The translations under genes and the position numbers were made by a program. This document shows positions 24,276-32,386 of a stretch of DNA of 64,000 nt, piece after piece. Every line of letters starts with the position of its first letter. The stretch's first letter is position 1. The notes below the pieces were generated by a model that did not search any database, was not told where the DNA came from, and saw nothing but the letters and a program-made list of their open reading frames with translations. Origin of the DNA: Hymenobacter sp. CRA2 (GTDB lineage: Bacteria; Bacteroidota; Bacteroidia; Cytophagales; Hymenobacteraceae); contig NZ_MVBC01000001.1 of NCBI RefSeq assembly GCF_002007105.1, positions 496,001 through 560,000 of the forward strand. Reading direction: 5' to 3'.

Positions 24276-25199
24276 ATGCGCCTGTTCCGTTCCTTATATC
24301 TACTTGCCCTGTTGCCGCTGGCCGTAGCCTGCGAAACGCCTGACAGGACGCCGCTGCTCGATTTTGTCTCCAACGGCACAGCTACCACAGGCGACCGAAC
24401 CGCCTCGGCCGGCGACACGATAGAAGTGCGGGTGTTTGCCCAGACCAGCGACTTGGGCCAGGACCGCTCGGAAGACCCGCCGCTGAAGAGCCTGACCATC
24501 ACGGCGCAGGAGCAGTTTTACCTCGACGCCAACCGTCCCGAGTTCCGAGACACGCTGACGTATTACTTCCGGGACAAGATCAACAGCCAGTCGTTCTCGT
24601 TCACGCACCGCTTCAGCGCCAGCACCAACGCCGGCCGGCAAACCTGGGTGTACACCGCCTTGGACGAAGCGGGCAACCGCGCCACGCGCCGGATTACCGT
24701 TACGGTGCGCCCCGCCGATTCGCTCGCCGCCCTGCACAGCTACACTGTGCGCCTGCAGCCGCCACTGAACAGAACCAATCGGGCGGCCTTGGCGGCGCTA
24801 CGCGGCTTCGCGCTGCCGCCGCACGCCACCGATACCCTGGATTACCAACGCCTGACCGACATCCTGTACGTGCCCACCACCGCGGGCCCTACCCTGGCTT
24901 CGCCAACTTCGGCTACCGCCTCGCCTAATTTCCGGGTGCAGGACTGGACGGTTCGCCGGCTCACCGTGCTGGCCGTTACGTCGCTTAGCTCGACCTCCTT
25001 CGCCAACATCACCAACGAAACGGCCCTGACCGCAGCCGTTACGGCCGCGGCTCCATCCGCCAGCAGCACCGCGCCACTGGCCAAAGGCCGGGTAGTGGCC
25101 TTCCGCACCGCCGATGGCAACGACGGCCTGATCAACGTCAGCGACATTTCCACTACCACGGGCGTGCTCACGCTCGATGTGAAAGTGCGACGACGCTAA
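24276..25199 (+). CDS. Hypothetical lipoprotein
   Basis: 307 residues from ATG 24276, with a signal peptide ending in LAVAC (Cys19). The mature part begins ETPDRTPLLDFVSNG and has a beta-rich domain (SAGDTIEVRVFAQTSD, LKSLTITAQEQF, QTWVYTALDEAGNRATRRITVTV) that looks like a cadherin or Ig-type fold. Such layouts occur in Bacteroidota proteins annotated only as DUFs. The C-terminal half includes a Ser/Thr/Ala-rich stretch and ends KGRVVAFRTADGNDGLINV, a motif seen in several uncharacterised surface lipoproteins. The frame is open far upstream on this strand, but that is antisense shadow of the peptidase gene. A strong terminator follows. Confidence 0.75.
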   Translation: MRLFRSLYLLALLPLAVACETPDRTPLLDFVSNGTATTGDRTASAGDTIEVRVFAQTSDLGQDRSEDPPLKSLTITAQEQFYLDANRPEFRDTLTYYFRDKINSQSFSFTHRFSASTNAGRQTWVYTALDEAGNRATRRITVTVRPADSLAALHSYTVRLQPPLNRTNRAALAALRGFALPPHATDTLDYQRLTDILYVPTTAGPTLASPTSATASPNFRVQDWTVRRLTVLAVTSLSSTSFANITNETALTAAVTAAAPSASSTAPLAKGRVVAFRTADGNDGLINVSDISTTTGVLTLDVKVRRR

Positions 25200-25210
25200 C
25201 CGATACCCCA

Positions 25211-25256
25211 AAAACAACAACGGGCGGCTCCTTGCGGGGCCGCCCGTTGTTGTTTT
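25211..25256. terminator. Bidirectional hairpin terminator
   Basis: Arms 25211-25228 and 25239-25256 are perfect reverse complements (18 bp) with a ten-base loop. The right arm ends TTGTTGTTTT and the left begins AAAACAACAA, so the T-rich end serves the lipoprotein gene on the plus strand and the porin gene on the minus strand. They converge here. Confidence 0.8.
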
Positions 25257-25274
25257 ACAGGCTGTGGGAAGTGC

Positions 25275-26807
25275 TTAGAACTGCAGGCCCAGCGTCAGGG
25301 TGGTCGTCAGGCGGTTGGTATTGACCTTCACCTCCGGCTGCGCGCCGCTGGCCAGCGTGTAGGGCGAGTATACCCGGTTGGCCGTGCTGTACACGCCCGC
25401 GAGGTCCAGCGACAGGTTACGCTGCCGGAAGCCTACGCCGCCCGTGTAGTACTCCTGCGTGCGGTCGAAGCGGCTGTCGCGGTACGGGTCGCCGTAGCTG
25501 GCGTAGCCGGCCCGCAGGCGGAAGGCATCCAGCCGTGCTTCGGCCCCGAGCCGCACGTTCACCACGCGCTTGTAGATCTGGCTGATGCGGTCATTTTCCG
25601 ACGCAAACGAGTACGTATCGCCGTCCTGCAGGTCCGAGGCGTTGCGCAGCCGGGCCTCGCTGTAGTCCAGCGTTTCCACGTCGGCCGACACGAAGCCGTA
25701 CTTGCCAATGACGGCCGCCACGCCCCCGCTGGCACGCCACGGTGTGGTGAGCCGGTAGCTGTAGCGGCCCGGCTCGGTCTTGACGGAGCTGGACGAAACG
25801 CTCTGCCCCCCTACCGTAATGGGCTGCCGGAACTCGGCGCTCAGGGCCGTGCTGTACTCGTCGTCGAGCTGGAAGAAGGTAGGCGACTGCACCGAAGCCC
25901 CCACACGCAGCCAGTCCAGCGGCCGGTAGATGGCGCCGAGGCGGGCGTTGAAGCCGCTGCCGCGGGTGCGCAGCTCGTCGCGCAGCGTCAGGCTGCCAAA
26001 CGAGCGGCTGGAGTTCGTCTCGTCGGTTTCTACCAGTTCGCTCGTGGAGTTGTAGCGGGAGGTCAGTATACCGAAGGCACCGCCGATGTAGAATTTGTCG
26101 CGGTAGCTGCCCCCGTAGCCGATATCAAATTGCGTCTGCGAGCCGGAGGTCAGCACCAGCTCTTCCTGCGTGGCCGAGGTACGCTGCAGCGGCCCAGGCG
26201 TCACGATGGCGTCGCGGCCGTTCACGCGCCCGAAATCGGACAGGAAAGACCCGTACGCCAGCCCGTCGAGCGAGGTGTAGCTGCGCACCGAGTCCTGCCC
26301 GTAAATGTCATCGAGCGAGGCTCGCGGCTCGCGGAAGCGCTGAAACAGCGACCGGTTGTCGGGCAGGGTGCTGCGGTAGCGGAAGCTGGCGTTGAAATCG
26401 TTGACGCGGGTAAAGCCTACGGCCAGCGTACCACCGCGCCAGTCGTTGTTGTCGCTGTCGGGGCGGCGGTTGGCAAAGGCAATCGACGCGTTAGCGACGT
26501 GGAAGTTGTTGCGGGTGTCGCGCAGTTGCGGCGAGCCGTTCACGTTGCCCACGCGGGCATCCGAGTTGGTAATGCCGAGACCGGGCGAAAAGCTGAATTC
26601 CGAGCGTTGGAACAGACCCAGGCCGGCCGGGTTGCTGACGAGGTTACCCAGGTCAGCACCCACGGCCACGTTGGCACCGCCGGCGCCCAGGGAGCGGGCT
26701 GTACCACCAAACTGCAGGCGCGAATAGCGCAGTGCATCGGCTTCATTTTGGGCAAAGAGGGGGCTGGCCAAGCCCAGCAGGGCCAGCCCCATGGCATAGC
26801 GTTTCAT
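25275..26807 (-). CDS. Outer-membrane transport protein, OmpP1/FadL/TodX-like
   Basis: 510 residues with a signal peptide ending LASPLFAQ (about residue 20). The mature N-terminus reads ADALRYSRLQFGGTARSLGAGGANVAVGADLGNL, then NPAGLGLFQRSEFSFSP, the plug and first-strand signature of FadL-type barrels in Bacteroidota. Alternating strands continue to a C-terminal Phe (TLGLQF), the usual signal for barrel assembly. FadL-like proteins admit hydrophobic compounds across the outer membrane. It converges with the lipoprotein gene at a shared terminator. The Gly/Tyr-rich lipoprotein gene ends 52 bases upstream on the same strand, so co-transcription is possible. Confidence 0.87.
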   Translation of the reverse strand: MKRYAMGLALLGLASPLFAQNEADALRYSRLQFGGTARSLGAGGANVAVGADLGNLVSNPAGLGLFQRSEFSFSPGLGITNSDARVGNVNGSPQLRDTRNNFHVANASIAFANRRPDSDNNDWRGGTLAVGFTRVNDFNASFRYRSTLPDNRSLFQRFREPRASLDDIYGQDSVRSYTSLDGLAYGSFLSDFGRVNGRDAIVTPGPLQRTSATQEELVLTSGSQTQFDIGYGGSYRDKFYIGGAFGILTSRYNSTSELVETDETNSSRSFGSLTLRDELRTRGSGFNARLGAIYRPLDWLRVGASVQSPTFFQLDDEYSTALSAEFRQPITVGGQSVSSSSVKTEPGRYSYRLTTPWRASGGVAAVIGKYGFVSADVETLDYSEARLRNASDLQDGDTYSFASENDRISQIYKRVVNVRLGAEARLDAFRLRAGYASYGDPYRDSRFDRTQEYYTGGVGFRQRNLSLDLAGVYSTANRVYSPYTLASGAQPEVKVNTNRLTTTLTLGLQF

Positions 26808-26859
26808 AGCTAAAGGGATATGCGGATAAAACTCCGCGGAAGAAACAGAGAGATGGGCG

Positions 26860-28260
26860 CTAGTTTACGCGGCCCCGGCCACCGCCGCCGTGGCTACCAC
26901 CGCCACCGCCAGAGTTACCGCCGCCGGAGTTGCCACCTCCGCCCCCAAAGTTGCCGCCGCTACGCTCGTAGGAGCGCGACGGGGCTTCGTAGGAACGCGT
27001 GGGCGCCTCGTAGGCGCGGGTAGGCGCTTCGTAGCTCCGCTCGCGGCGGGTGGGCTGCTGGTCTACCTGCGGCGAAGGCGTGCTGGATTCATTGTAGCGC
27101 GACTCGCGGCGCGGCCGCGAGTACTGGGGTTGCGGCTGCGAATATTCGGGCTGCGAAGTGGTCTGGTTGTTCTGGGTTGCGCTACCAAACTGATTCACCC
27201 GGCCATTGCGGCGCTTGGTATTGCCGTAGTCCGTCGTCTGGTCACCGAGCTGCGCGTTGGGCGTAGCGCCTTCCGGCTTGCTGGCGGCAGCTTCGGTGAT
27301 ACGGTACAGGCGGCCCCGACCGGGTTGTGCCCCCTCAGCAGCTTGCTGCGGCGCGGCATCCCCGGTGCGCGTCACGCGCCCGTTCGGCGAGGTGGAGAAC
27401 CCACCGCCTCCGCCACCACCCACCACGGCTCCGTCCGACACGCGCGAACGGTAGCGGCTGGGTGTTTCGACGGCACGGCCGCCGGTATTTTCGTCCACGC
27501 GGGGTCGGCCACCGCCGCCGTTACCCGTCGCGCCCACCACTTCCACACTGCGGTCGGTGCGGTGAGCGTAGTTCACGTTGCGGCCGCCGGAGCGGTAACC
27601 GTCCCAGTTGCCGTAGTAGCCATTGCCCCGGCCGCCACCGTAGAGGCCGGAATAATACCCGTCGTAGAAGCCGTTGTAGTAAGCGCTGCCGTAGCCGTAC
27701 CCATAACCATACCCGTAGGGCCGGTAGCCATAGCCGTACCCATAGGAGGGCCCCCAGCCGCCCCAGCGACCCAGGCCCCAACCGATGTTGATGGAAATGG
27801 ACGATCCGCCGTACCAACTCGGTCCCCAGAACGGGTCAGCCCAGCCGCCGTAGCCGTAGTACGGGCTATACGCCCAGCTCGAGCCGTAGAAAGGTGCGGG
27901 GCTGTACCAGAACGGGTCGTTGTAGCCCCAGTAGTTGTTGTAGCCCATGCCCAGGCCGTTATAGCGCCGGCGGCCCATGTAGGAGTAGTCGTAATCGTCG
28001 CTGTAGTATTCATCGGAGGCGCTGCCTCTGGAACGCTTAGCGGTGCTGTACTCCGGGTTGGCTACTGCATCGGGGTCATCGATGCCAGCTTCATTGGACG
28101 ACTGATCCGCCGTCGAGGCCGTGGCTTGTTCAGAGATACGGTCTTTGGAGGAGTAATAAACGCCATCGGGCTCCGTCATGACGTAGCCGGTGGATGCCAC
28201 GCAGCCGCCAAGCGAGAGCAGGGCGAGGGCCGGCAATAAGGTGGTTGAGATATGTTTCAT
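26860..28260 (-). CDS. Gly/Tyr-rich lipoprotein with tandem peptide repeats
   Basis: 466 residues. The lipobox is SLGGC (Cys20). Residues about 100-235 are extremely rich in Tyr, Gly, Trp and Pro (for example YGYGYGYRPYGYGYGYGYGS). Residues 240-330 are disordered with Gly runs. Near the C-terminus a seven-residue unit repeats (YEAPTRA, YEAPTRS, YEAPSRS) before a Gly/Ser/His tail ending GRGRVN. The composition suggests an extended, adhesive or phase-separating surface protein rather than an enzyme. Both strands have a long open frame here because of the composition, but the lipoprotein signal peptide identifies the minus strand as coding. I do not recognise a family. Confidence 0.75.
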   Translation of the reverse strand: MKHISTTLLPALALLSLGGCVASTGYVMTEPDGVYYSSKDRISEQATASTADQSSNEAGIDDPDAVANPEYSTAKRSRGSASDEYYSDDYDYSYMGRRRYNGLGMGYNNYWGYNDPFWYSPAPFYGSSWAYSPYYGYGGWADPFWGPSWYGGSSISINIGWGLGRWGGWGPSYGYGYGYRPYGYGYGYGYGSAYYNGFYDGYYSGLYGGGRGNGYYGNWDGYRSGGRNVNYAHRTDRSVEVVGATGNGGGGRPRVDENTGGRAVETPSRYRSRVSDGAVVGGGGGGGFSTSPNGRVTRTGDAAPQQAAEGAQPGRGRLYRITEAAASKPEGATPNAQLGDQTTDYGNTKRRNGRVNQFGSATQNNQTTSQPEYSQPQPQYSRPRRESRYNESSTPSPQVDQQPTRRERSYEAPTRAYEAPTRSYEAPSRSYERSGGNFGGGGGNSGGGNSGGGGGSHGGGGRGRVN

Positions 28261-28456
28261 GGCAGCGTGCGCGGGAATGTAAAGACGGTATGAGCAAGAA
28301 CGGTTGGACCCTAGAGGTTGTTCAACCTCACTTGGTTGGTCGGGGCGGAATGCTCCGGTTTAATAACGTACTTTGGGCCCGAAACGGTGCCCGTATGGTA
28401 CAGGCAAATCTTGTACCAAGCTCGGGAACTTTTTTCTTTCTCTAAGATACTCCAAG

Positions 28457-29932
28457 ATGAGCAAACAGTTGCCGAAGCGCAGCGAGGATTATTCCCTGTG
28501 GTACAACGAGTTGGTAAAGCGTGCCGGCCTGGCCGAAAATTCGGCCGTGCGCGGCTGCATGGTCATTAAGCCCTACGGCTACGCCATCTGGGAAAAAATG
28601 CAGCGGACGCTGGACGATATGTTCAAGCGCACGGGCCACCAGAATGCCTACTTCCCGCTCTTCGTGCCCAAAAGCTTGTTTGAAGCCGAGGAGAAAAACG
28701 CCGAAGGCTTTGCCAAGGAATGCGCCGTGGTGACGCACTACCGCCTGCAAACCGACCCCGATAAGCCCGGCAAACTGCGCGTGGACCCCAACGCCAAGCT
28801 GGAAGAAGAACTGGTGGTGCGCCCGACCTCGGAGGCCATTATCTGGAGCACTTACAAAGGCTGGATTCAGAGCTACCGCGACCTGCCGCTGCTCATCAAC
28901 CAGTGGGCTAACGTGGTACGCTGGGAAATGCGTACCCGTTTGTTCCTGCGTACCGCCGAGTTTCTCTGGCAGGAAGGCCACACCGCCCACGCCACCGACA
29001 CCGAAGCCCTGGCCGAAACGCGCCAGATGCTGGACGTGTACGCCGAGTTTGCCGAGGAGCACCTGGCCCTGCCCGTGGTGAAAGGCGTCAAGACCGAGAA
29101 CGAGCGGTTTGCCGGCGCCGTGGAGACGTACTGCATCGAGGGCATGATGCAGGACGGCAAGGCCCTGCAGGCCGGCACCTCGCACTTCCTGGGCCAGAAC
29201 TTCGCCAAGGCGTTCGACGTGCAGTTCACTAATAAGGAAGGCCAGCTCGAACACGTATGGGGCACGTCCTGGGGCGTGAGCACCCGCCTGATGGGCGCCC
29301 TGGTGATGGCGCACTCCGACGACGAAGGCTTGGTGCTGCCGCCCAAGCTGGCTCCGATTCAGGTAGTCATCGTGCCGATTTACAAGACCGGCCAGCTCGA
29401 CGAGCTGCTGGAGCGCATCCGCCCCATTCAGATGGGCCTGATCCAGCGCGGTATTTCGGTGAAGATTGACGACCGCGACACCGAGCGCCCCGGCTTCAAG
29501 TTTGCCGAGTGGGAGCTGAAGGGCGTGCCCGTGCGCCTCGCCATCGGTGCCCGCGACCTGGACAACGGCACCATCGAAGTGGCCCGCCGCGACACCAAGG
29601 AGAAGCTGAATCTACCGCTGGCCGACATCGTGAGCAGCATCGATCAGCTGCTGCAGGACATTCAGGAAAACATCTACCGCAAGGCCCTCAACTTCCGCGA
29701 GTCGCACACCACGCGCGTCGACAGCTACGAGGAGTTTAAGCAGGTGCTGGACGAGAAGGGCGGCTTCGTGGTGGCCCACTGGGACGGCACCGGCGAGACG
29801 GAGGAGCGCATCAAGGAAGAAACCAAGGCCACCATTCGCTGCATCGCGCTGAACGAGCCCGACGAAGACGGCGTGTGCATGGTGACGGGCAAGCCCTCGA
29901 AGCGCCGCGTGTACTTCGCCCGGGCCTACTAA
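28457..29932 (+). CDS. proS: Prolyl-tRNA synthetase (type 3)
   Basis: 491 residues from ATG 28457 ([20 protein letters not shown]). The class II core is visible: [45 protein letters not shown] (motif 2 region), [33 protein letters not shown] and [12 protein letters not shown] (motif 3). The anticodon-binding domain and a C-terminal domain ending VYFARAY follow. This is the archaeal/eukaryote-like form lacking the editing insertion, the form typical of Bacteroidota. It charges tRNA-Pro. A 28-codon upstream extension is open but has no family similarity. It is followed by a strong terminator. Confidence 0.97.
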   Translation: MSKQLPKRSEDYSLWYNELVKRAGLAENSAVRGCMVIKPYGYAIWEKMQRTLDDMFKRTGHQNAYFPLFVPKSLFEAEEKNAEGFAKECAVVTHYRLQTDPDKPGKLRVDPNAKLEEELVVRPTSEAIIWSTYKGWIQSYRDLPLLINQWANVVRWEMRTRLFLRTAEFLWQEGHTAHATDTEALAETRQMLDVYAEFAEEHLALPVVKGVKTENERFAGAVETYCIEGMMQDGKALQAGTSHFLGQNFAKAFDVQFTNKEGQLEHVWGTSWGVSTRLMGALVMAHSDDEGLVLPPKLAPIQVVIVPIYKTGQLDELLERIRPIQMGLIQRGISVKIDDRDTERPGFKFAEWELKGVPVRLAIGARDLDNGTIEVARRDTKEKLNLPLADIVSSIDQLLQDIQENIYRKALNFRESHTTRVDSYEEFKQVLDEKGGFVVAHWDGTGETEERIKEETKATIRCIALNEPDEDGVCMVTGKPSKRRVYFARAY

Positions 29933-29992
29933 GTCACCGGTGCTGACGGGTTACGCAGATTTTGTAGCCCCTCAAAGTCGTCCTACCTGACA

Positions 29993-30032
29993 GCAAAAAG
30001 CCCCGCTACCGGCCGGTAGCGGGGCTTTTTGC
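29993..30032. terminator. Bidirectional rho-independent terminator
   Basis: A 40-base perfect palindrome with GCAAAAAGCCCCGCTACC at one end and its complement at the other. The centre CCGGCCGG can open as the loop. T-runs lie at both ends, serving proS and the convergent small gene. Confidence 0.85.
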
Positions 30033-30043
30033 GGCTGGACATA

Positions 30044-30289
30044 TTACTGCGCCTCCTGAATGGCTCGTTTCAGCTCGTCATCCGACAGGTTGTCCAGCCA
30101 ATCCTTGCTTAGCTCCAGGCGCACGGTCTGGGCGCCGCCGCTGGGGGTGCACACCACGGGCACGGTGCCCTCGGCCGTTTCGCTCTTTTCTACCGCTTCG
30201 GCCGTGGCCGCGCTGTCGACGGCGGCGTAGGCCTGCACGCAGGTCCAGGTGGTATTGTGCTGGTCGGTTACTTCGCGTTGTTTCATCAT
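30044..30289 (-). CDS. Small conserved-looking hypothetical protein
   Basis: 81 residues from the tandem ATG at 30289/30286 (MMKQREVTDQHNTTWTCVQAYAAV). The middle has an Ala/Glu-rich stretch and then VPVVCTPSGGAQTVRLELSKDWLDNLSDDELKRAIQEA, which ends in a helix like those of small cytoplasmic regulators. No signal peptide or membrane segment is present. I do not recognise a function. The gene lies 59 bases downstream of the Nudix gene on the same strand and ends at a shared terminator, so it is probably the last gene of that operon. Confidence 0.7.
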   Translation of the reverse strand: MMKQREVTDQHNTTWTCVQAYAAVDSAATAEAVEKSETAEGTVPVVCTPSGGAQTVRLELSKDWLDNLSDDELKRAIQEAQ

Positions 30290-30348
30290 AGCTCGGTGGT
30301 ACGCAAGGTCGGGCGGGCAGTTATGCCCACCCGCCGCGGGCCCAGAAG

Positions 30349-30909
30349 CTACGCGCCGGCTTGCAGCTTGCGCAGGGCCAGCAGGCACAAGGCTACGGAG
30401 CCGGCCACGCGGATGCGGCCGCTCAGCACCATAGCTTCCACTTCGGCCAGCGGCACGGTGAGCACCTCGATGTTTTCCGTTTCGTCCAGCTTCTGCTCGG
30501 CCACGCGGCGGGCGTTGCGGGCCAGAAAGAAATAGATGCGGTTGGTGTCCTTGGTGGGGTTGTCGGTGATTTCCGCCAGCAGCTCCACGTCGTCGGTGGC
30601 GTAGCCGGTTTCCTCCAGCAATTCGCGCCTGGCAGCCTCCAGGGGCGCCGTTTCGTCCTCGTCGACTACGCCCCCGGGCAGCTCGATGAAAATGTCGCCG
30701 GCCGCGTGCTTATACTGTCGCACCAGCAGCACCTGCTCGTCGGCGGTGAGGCAGAACACCAGCACCACGTTCGGGCGTACGCTCACGAAGTAGTCGTCGA
30801 GCACTTGCCCCGTGGGCAGTTGCACGTGGTCACGCCGCAGCTTGTACCAGCGGTGGTCTACCACCAACTCTGATTGCAGGATTTTCCAGGGCTCAATTTT
30901 CGCGGGCAT
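30349..30909 (-). CDS. Nudix hydrolase, ADP-ribose pyrophosphatase type
   Basis: 186 residues from ATG 30909 (MPAKIEPWKILQSELVVDHRWY). The Nudix box GGVVDEDETAPLEAARRELLEETGY satisfies G-x5-E-x7-REUxEExGU, and the preceding VLLVRQYKHAAGDIFIELPG is typical of the ADP-ribose/nucleoside-diphosphate-sugar pyrophosphatases. It likely hydrolyses ADP-ribose or a related nucleotide sugar to control its level. The C-terminal helix ends in ALCLLALRKLQAGA. The upstream gene on the same strand is the DinB gene, 79 bases away. Substrate choice within the family cannot be read from the sequence. Confidence 0.92.
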   Translation of the reverse strand: MPAKIEPWKILQSELVVDHRWYKLRRDHVQLPTGQVLDDYFVSVRPNVVLVFCLTADEQVLLVRQYKHAAGDIFIELPGGVVDEDETAPLEAARRELLEETGYATDDVELLAEITDNPTKDTNRIYFFLARNARRVAEQKLDETENIEVLTVPLAEVEAMVLSGRIRVAGSVALCLLALRKLQAGA

Positions 30910-30988
30910 CAGCAGCAGCAGGGACAAACGAAGGCGCAAGTTAGGCCTCGGGCCGTAGCATGCGCCGCCTGGGCCGCGCAACCTTCTG

Positions 30989-31561
30989 TTACACCGACAG
31001 CAGCGGTGCCGGGGCGTGCACCGATTGCGACGCGCGCACGGCCTGCTGCACGTGCCGCTCGGCGTGCAGCACCACAAACTCCAGGGCCTCGCCCGTGCGC
31101 AGCTTCAGCAGGCGAAAGAACTCCACCGGTACGGCTTTACGGTTCAGGTCGGTGTGCGGCGCAGCGTCGAGCAGGCCCAGCAGCTCCTTCAGGTGCTGGC
31201 GAAACTCCTCCAGCCCGGCCCGGCTCAGCTGGCTACCGGCGGGGTTCATGTGGCGCACCGTTTTGTGGCGCCGGCCGTTATCGGGTCGCACGATGGCCAA
31301 CGACTTGCGCCCCAACCAGCTGTAGCGCACTTGGGCTGAGGTGGCCACCGATTCCTGCCGCGCCACGGCCCGGGTCAGCACCGGGTGGTAGTAGCGGCTG
31401 TAGCGGTTCAGGTGCTCCAGGCACTCCAGGACGCTCCACGCGCTGGCGCTGGGCTTGTGGTTCAGCGCGGCGTCGCTCAGAGGCAGCAGCTCCGTTTCGA
31501 CGGTGCGCTGCAGGCGGCGCGTAGTGGCCCGCAGTTGGGCAACAAAGGCGTTGGCGTTCAT
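30989..31561 (-). CDS. DinB family protein
   Basis: 190 residues. The DinB/YfiT four-helix fold is indicated by SAWSVLECLEHLNRYSRYY with metal ligand H50, and by the C-terminal LEFVVLHAERHVQQ with H166 and H170, giving the usual three-His site. Such proteins are metal-dependent, thiol-linked transferases or of unknown role. Upstream on the same strand a Crp-type regulator gene ends 66 bases away, a common pairing in this phylum, so the regulator may control it. Confidence 0.87.
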   Translation of the reverse strand: MNANAFVAQLRATTRRLQRTVETELLPLSDAALNHKPSASAWSVLECLEHLNRYSRYYHPVLTRAVARQESVATSAQVRYSWLGRKSLAIVRPDNGRRHKTVRHMNPAGSQLSRAGLEEFRQHLKELLGLLDAAPHTDLNRKAVPVEFFRLLKLRTGEALEFVVLHAERHVQQAVRASQSVHAPAPLLSV

Positions 31562-31627
31562 GGCTTAACCCGTTTCAGTGGGTTAAGCAAAAGTCGGTGC
31601 CTGGAGGGCGCTGACTCTTGATTACGC

Positions 31628-32242
31628 TCAAGATTTTGCGCCCAGGCGGCTTAGCGTTTCGGGCGTCATGCGCAGGTAGGCGGCAATGTGCTTCTTGGGT
31701 ATCAGCTGAAACAGGTGCGGACTGCGCTTGAGCACGCGCTCCAGGCGCTGCTGGGGCTCGGGCAGCAGCAAATCAATCTGCCGCTCGATCAGGCCCAGCA
31801 CCGCCCGCTCCATTTCCAGGTGCCAGAAGCGGGCGAAGTTGGCGTTTTCGTCGATGAGCCGCAGCCAGTCGGTTTTCGCAATGGCCAGCAGCTCACATTG
31901 CTGCAGCGCCTGCAGGCAGTACTCGGAGGGCTGCCCCGTCAGAAACGAAGGCACACTGGTAGCCAGCGTGTTAGGATAAGCGAAGCGGGTGTAAATGTCC
32001 TCATCGGGCATGGGCCGGTAAATGCGCAGGGTGCCTTTCAGCACGAAGTACAGGTGCGCTTCCGTCTGCCCCACGCCCATTAGCAAGTCACCGCGCCGCA
32101 ACGACACCCGCCGGCGCCACAGCGGCAGCATCTGCTCAATGTCGGCGGCGGTCAGCTGCGGAATCTGCTGCAGCAGCGCCGCCAGCCGCCCCACGTCTGG
32201 GTGGGCGCGGGTAGGCTCTTCGATGGCGTGGAAGGTGGGCAT
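31628..32242 (-). CDS. Crp/Fnr family transcriptional regulator
   Basis: 204 residues from ATG 32242 (MPTFHAIEEPTRAHPDV). An earlier start at 32266 is possible. The cNMP-binding-like beta-roll spans about residues 20-140 (GDLLMGVGQTEAHLYFVLKGTLRIY). A helix RFWHLEMERAVLGLIERQ and the short HTH KKHIAAYLRMTPETLSRL follow. The arginine-serine pair of cAMP-binding sites is not evident, so the ligand is unknown. It probably regulates the DinB gene immediately downstream. A GC-rich hairpin separates it from the OmpA gene upstream. Confidence 0.88.
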   Translation of the reverse strand: MPTFHAIEEPTRAHPDVGRLAALLQQIPQLTAADIEQMLPLWRRRVSLRRGDLLMGVGQTEAHLYFVLKGTLRIYRPMPDEDIYTRFAYPNTLATSVPSFLTGQPSEYCLQALQQCELLAIAKTDWLRLIDENANFARFWHLEMERAVLGLIERQIDLLLPEPQQRLERVLKRSPHLFQLIPKKHIAAYLRMTPETLSRLGAKS

Positions 32243-32305
32243 GGGCTTGCATGGCTGACGGGCCAATCTACCGAATAACCAGTCGTTTTGCCACCCGCCA
32301 AACAG

Positions 32306-32338
32306 CAGCGGCCGGCCCCGCGAAGGAGCCGGCCGCTG
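32306..32338 (-). terminator. Hairpin downstream of the OmpA/PD40 gene
   Basis: Arms 32306-32316 and 32328-32338 pair perfectly over 11 bp of almost pure GC. It lies 49 bases after the OmpA stop codon. The T-tract following on the minus strand is short (TGTTT). Confidence 0.5.
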
Positions 32339-32386
32339 GTCAGCACTGGCGTATTGAATGGTCAGCGGGCTAACCCAGTAACCATT

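Noticed and set aside
22926-25199. A 757-codon plus-strand open frame across the peptidase and lipoprotein region
   Set aside because: Its first 450 codons are the antisense shadow of the dipeptidyl peptidase gene. Only the portion from ATG 24276 has a signal peptide and terminator.
26890-28239. A 449-codon plus-strand frame opposite the Gly/Tyr-rich lipoprotein
   Set aside because: Composition of the Gly/Tyr-rich gene opens the opposite strand; only the minus strand has a lipoprotein signal peptide.
28261-28456. A T-box or other riboswitch before proS
   Set aside because: There is only a 7-bp stem (TGGTACA/TGTACCA), no T-box consensus or specifier loop, and T-boxes are not expected in this phylum.
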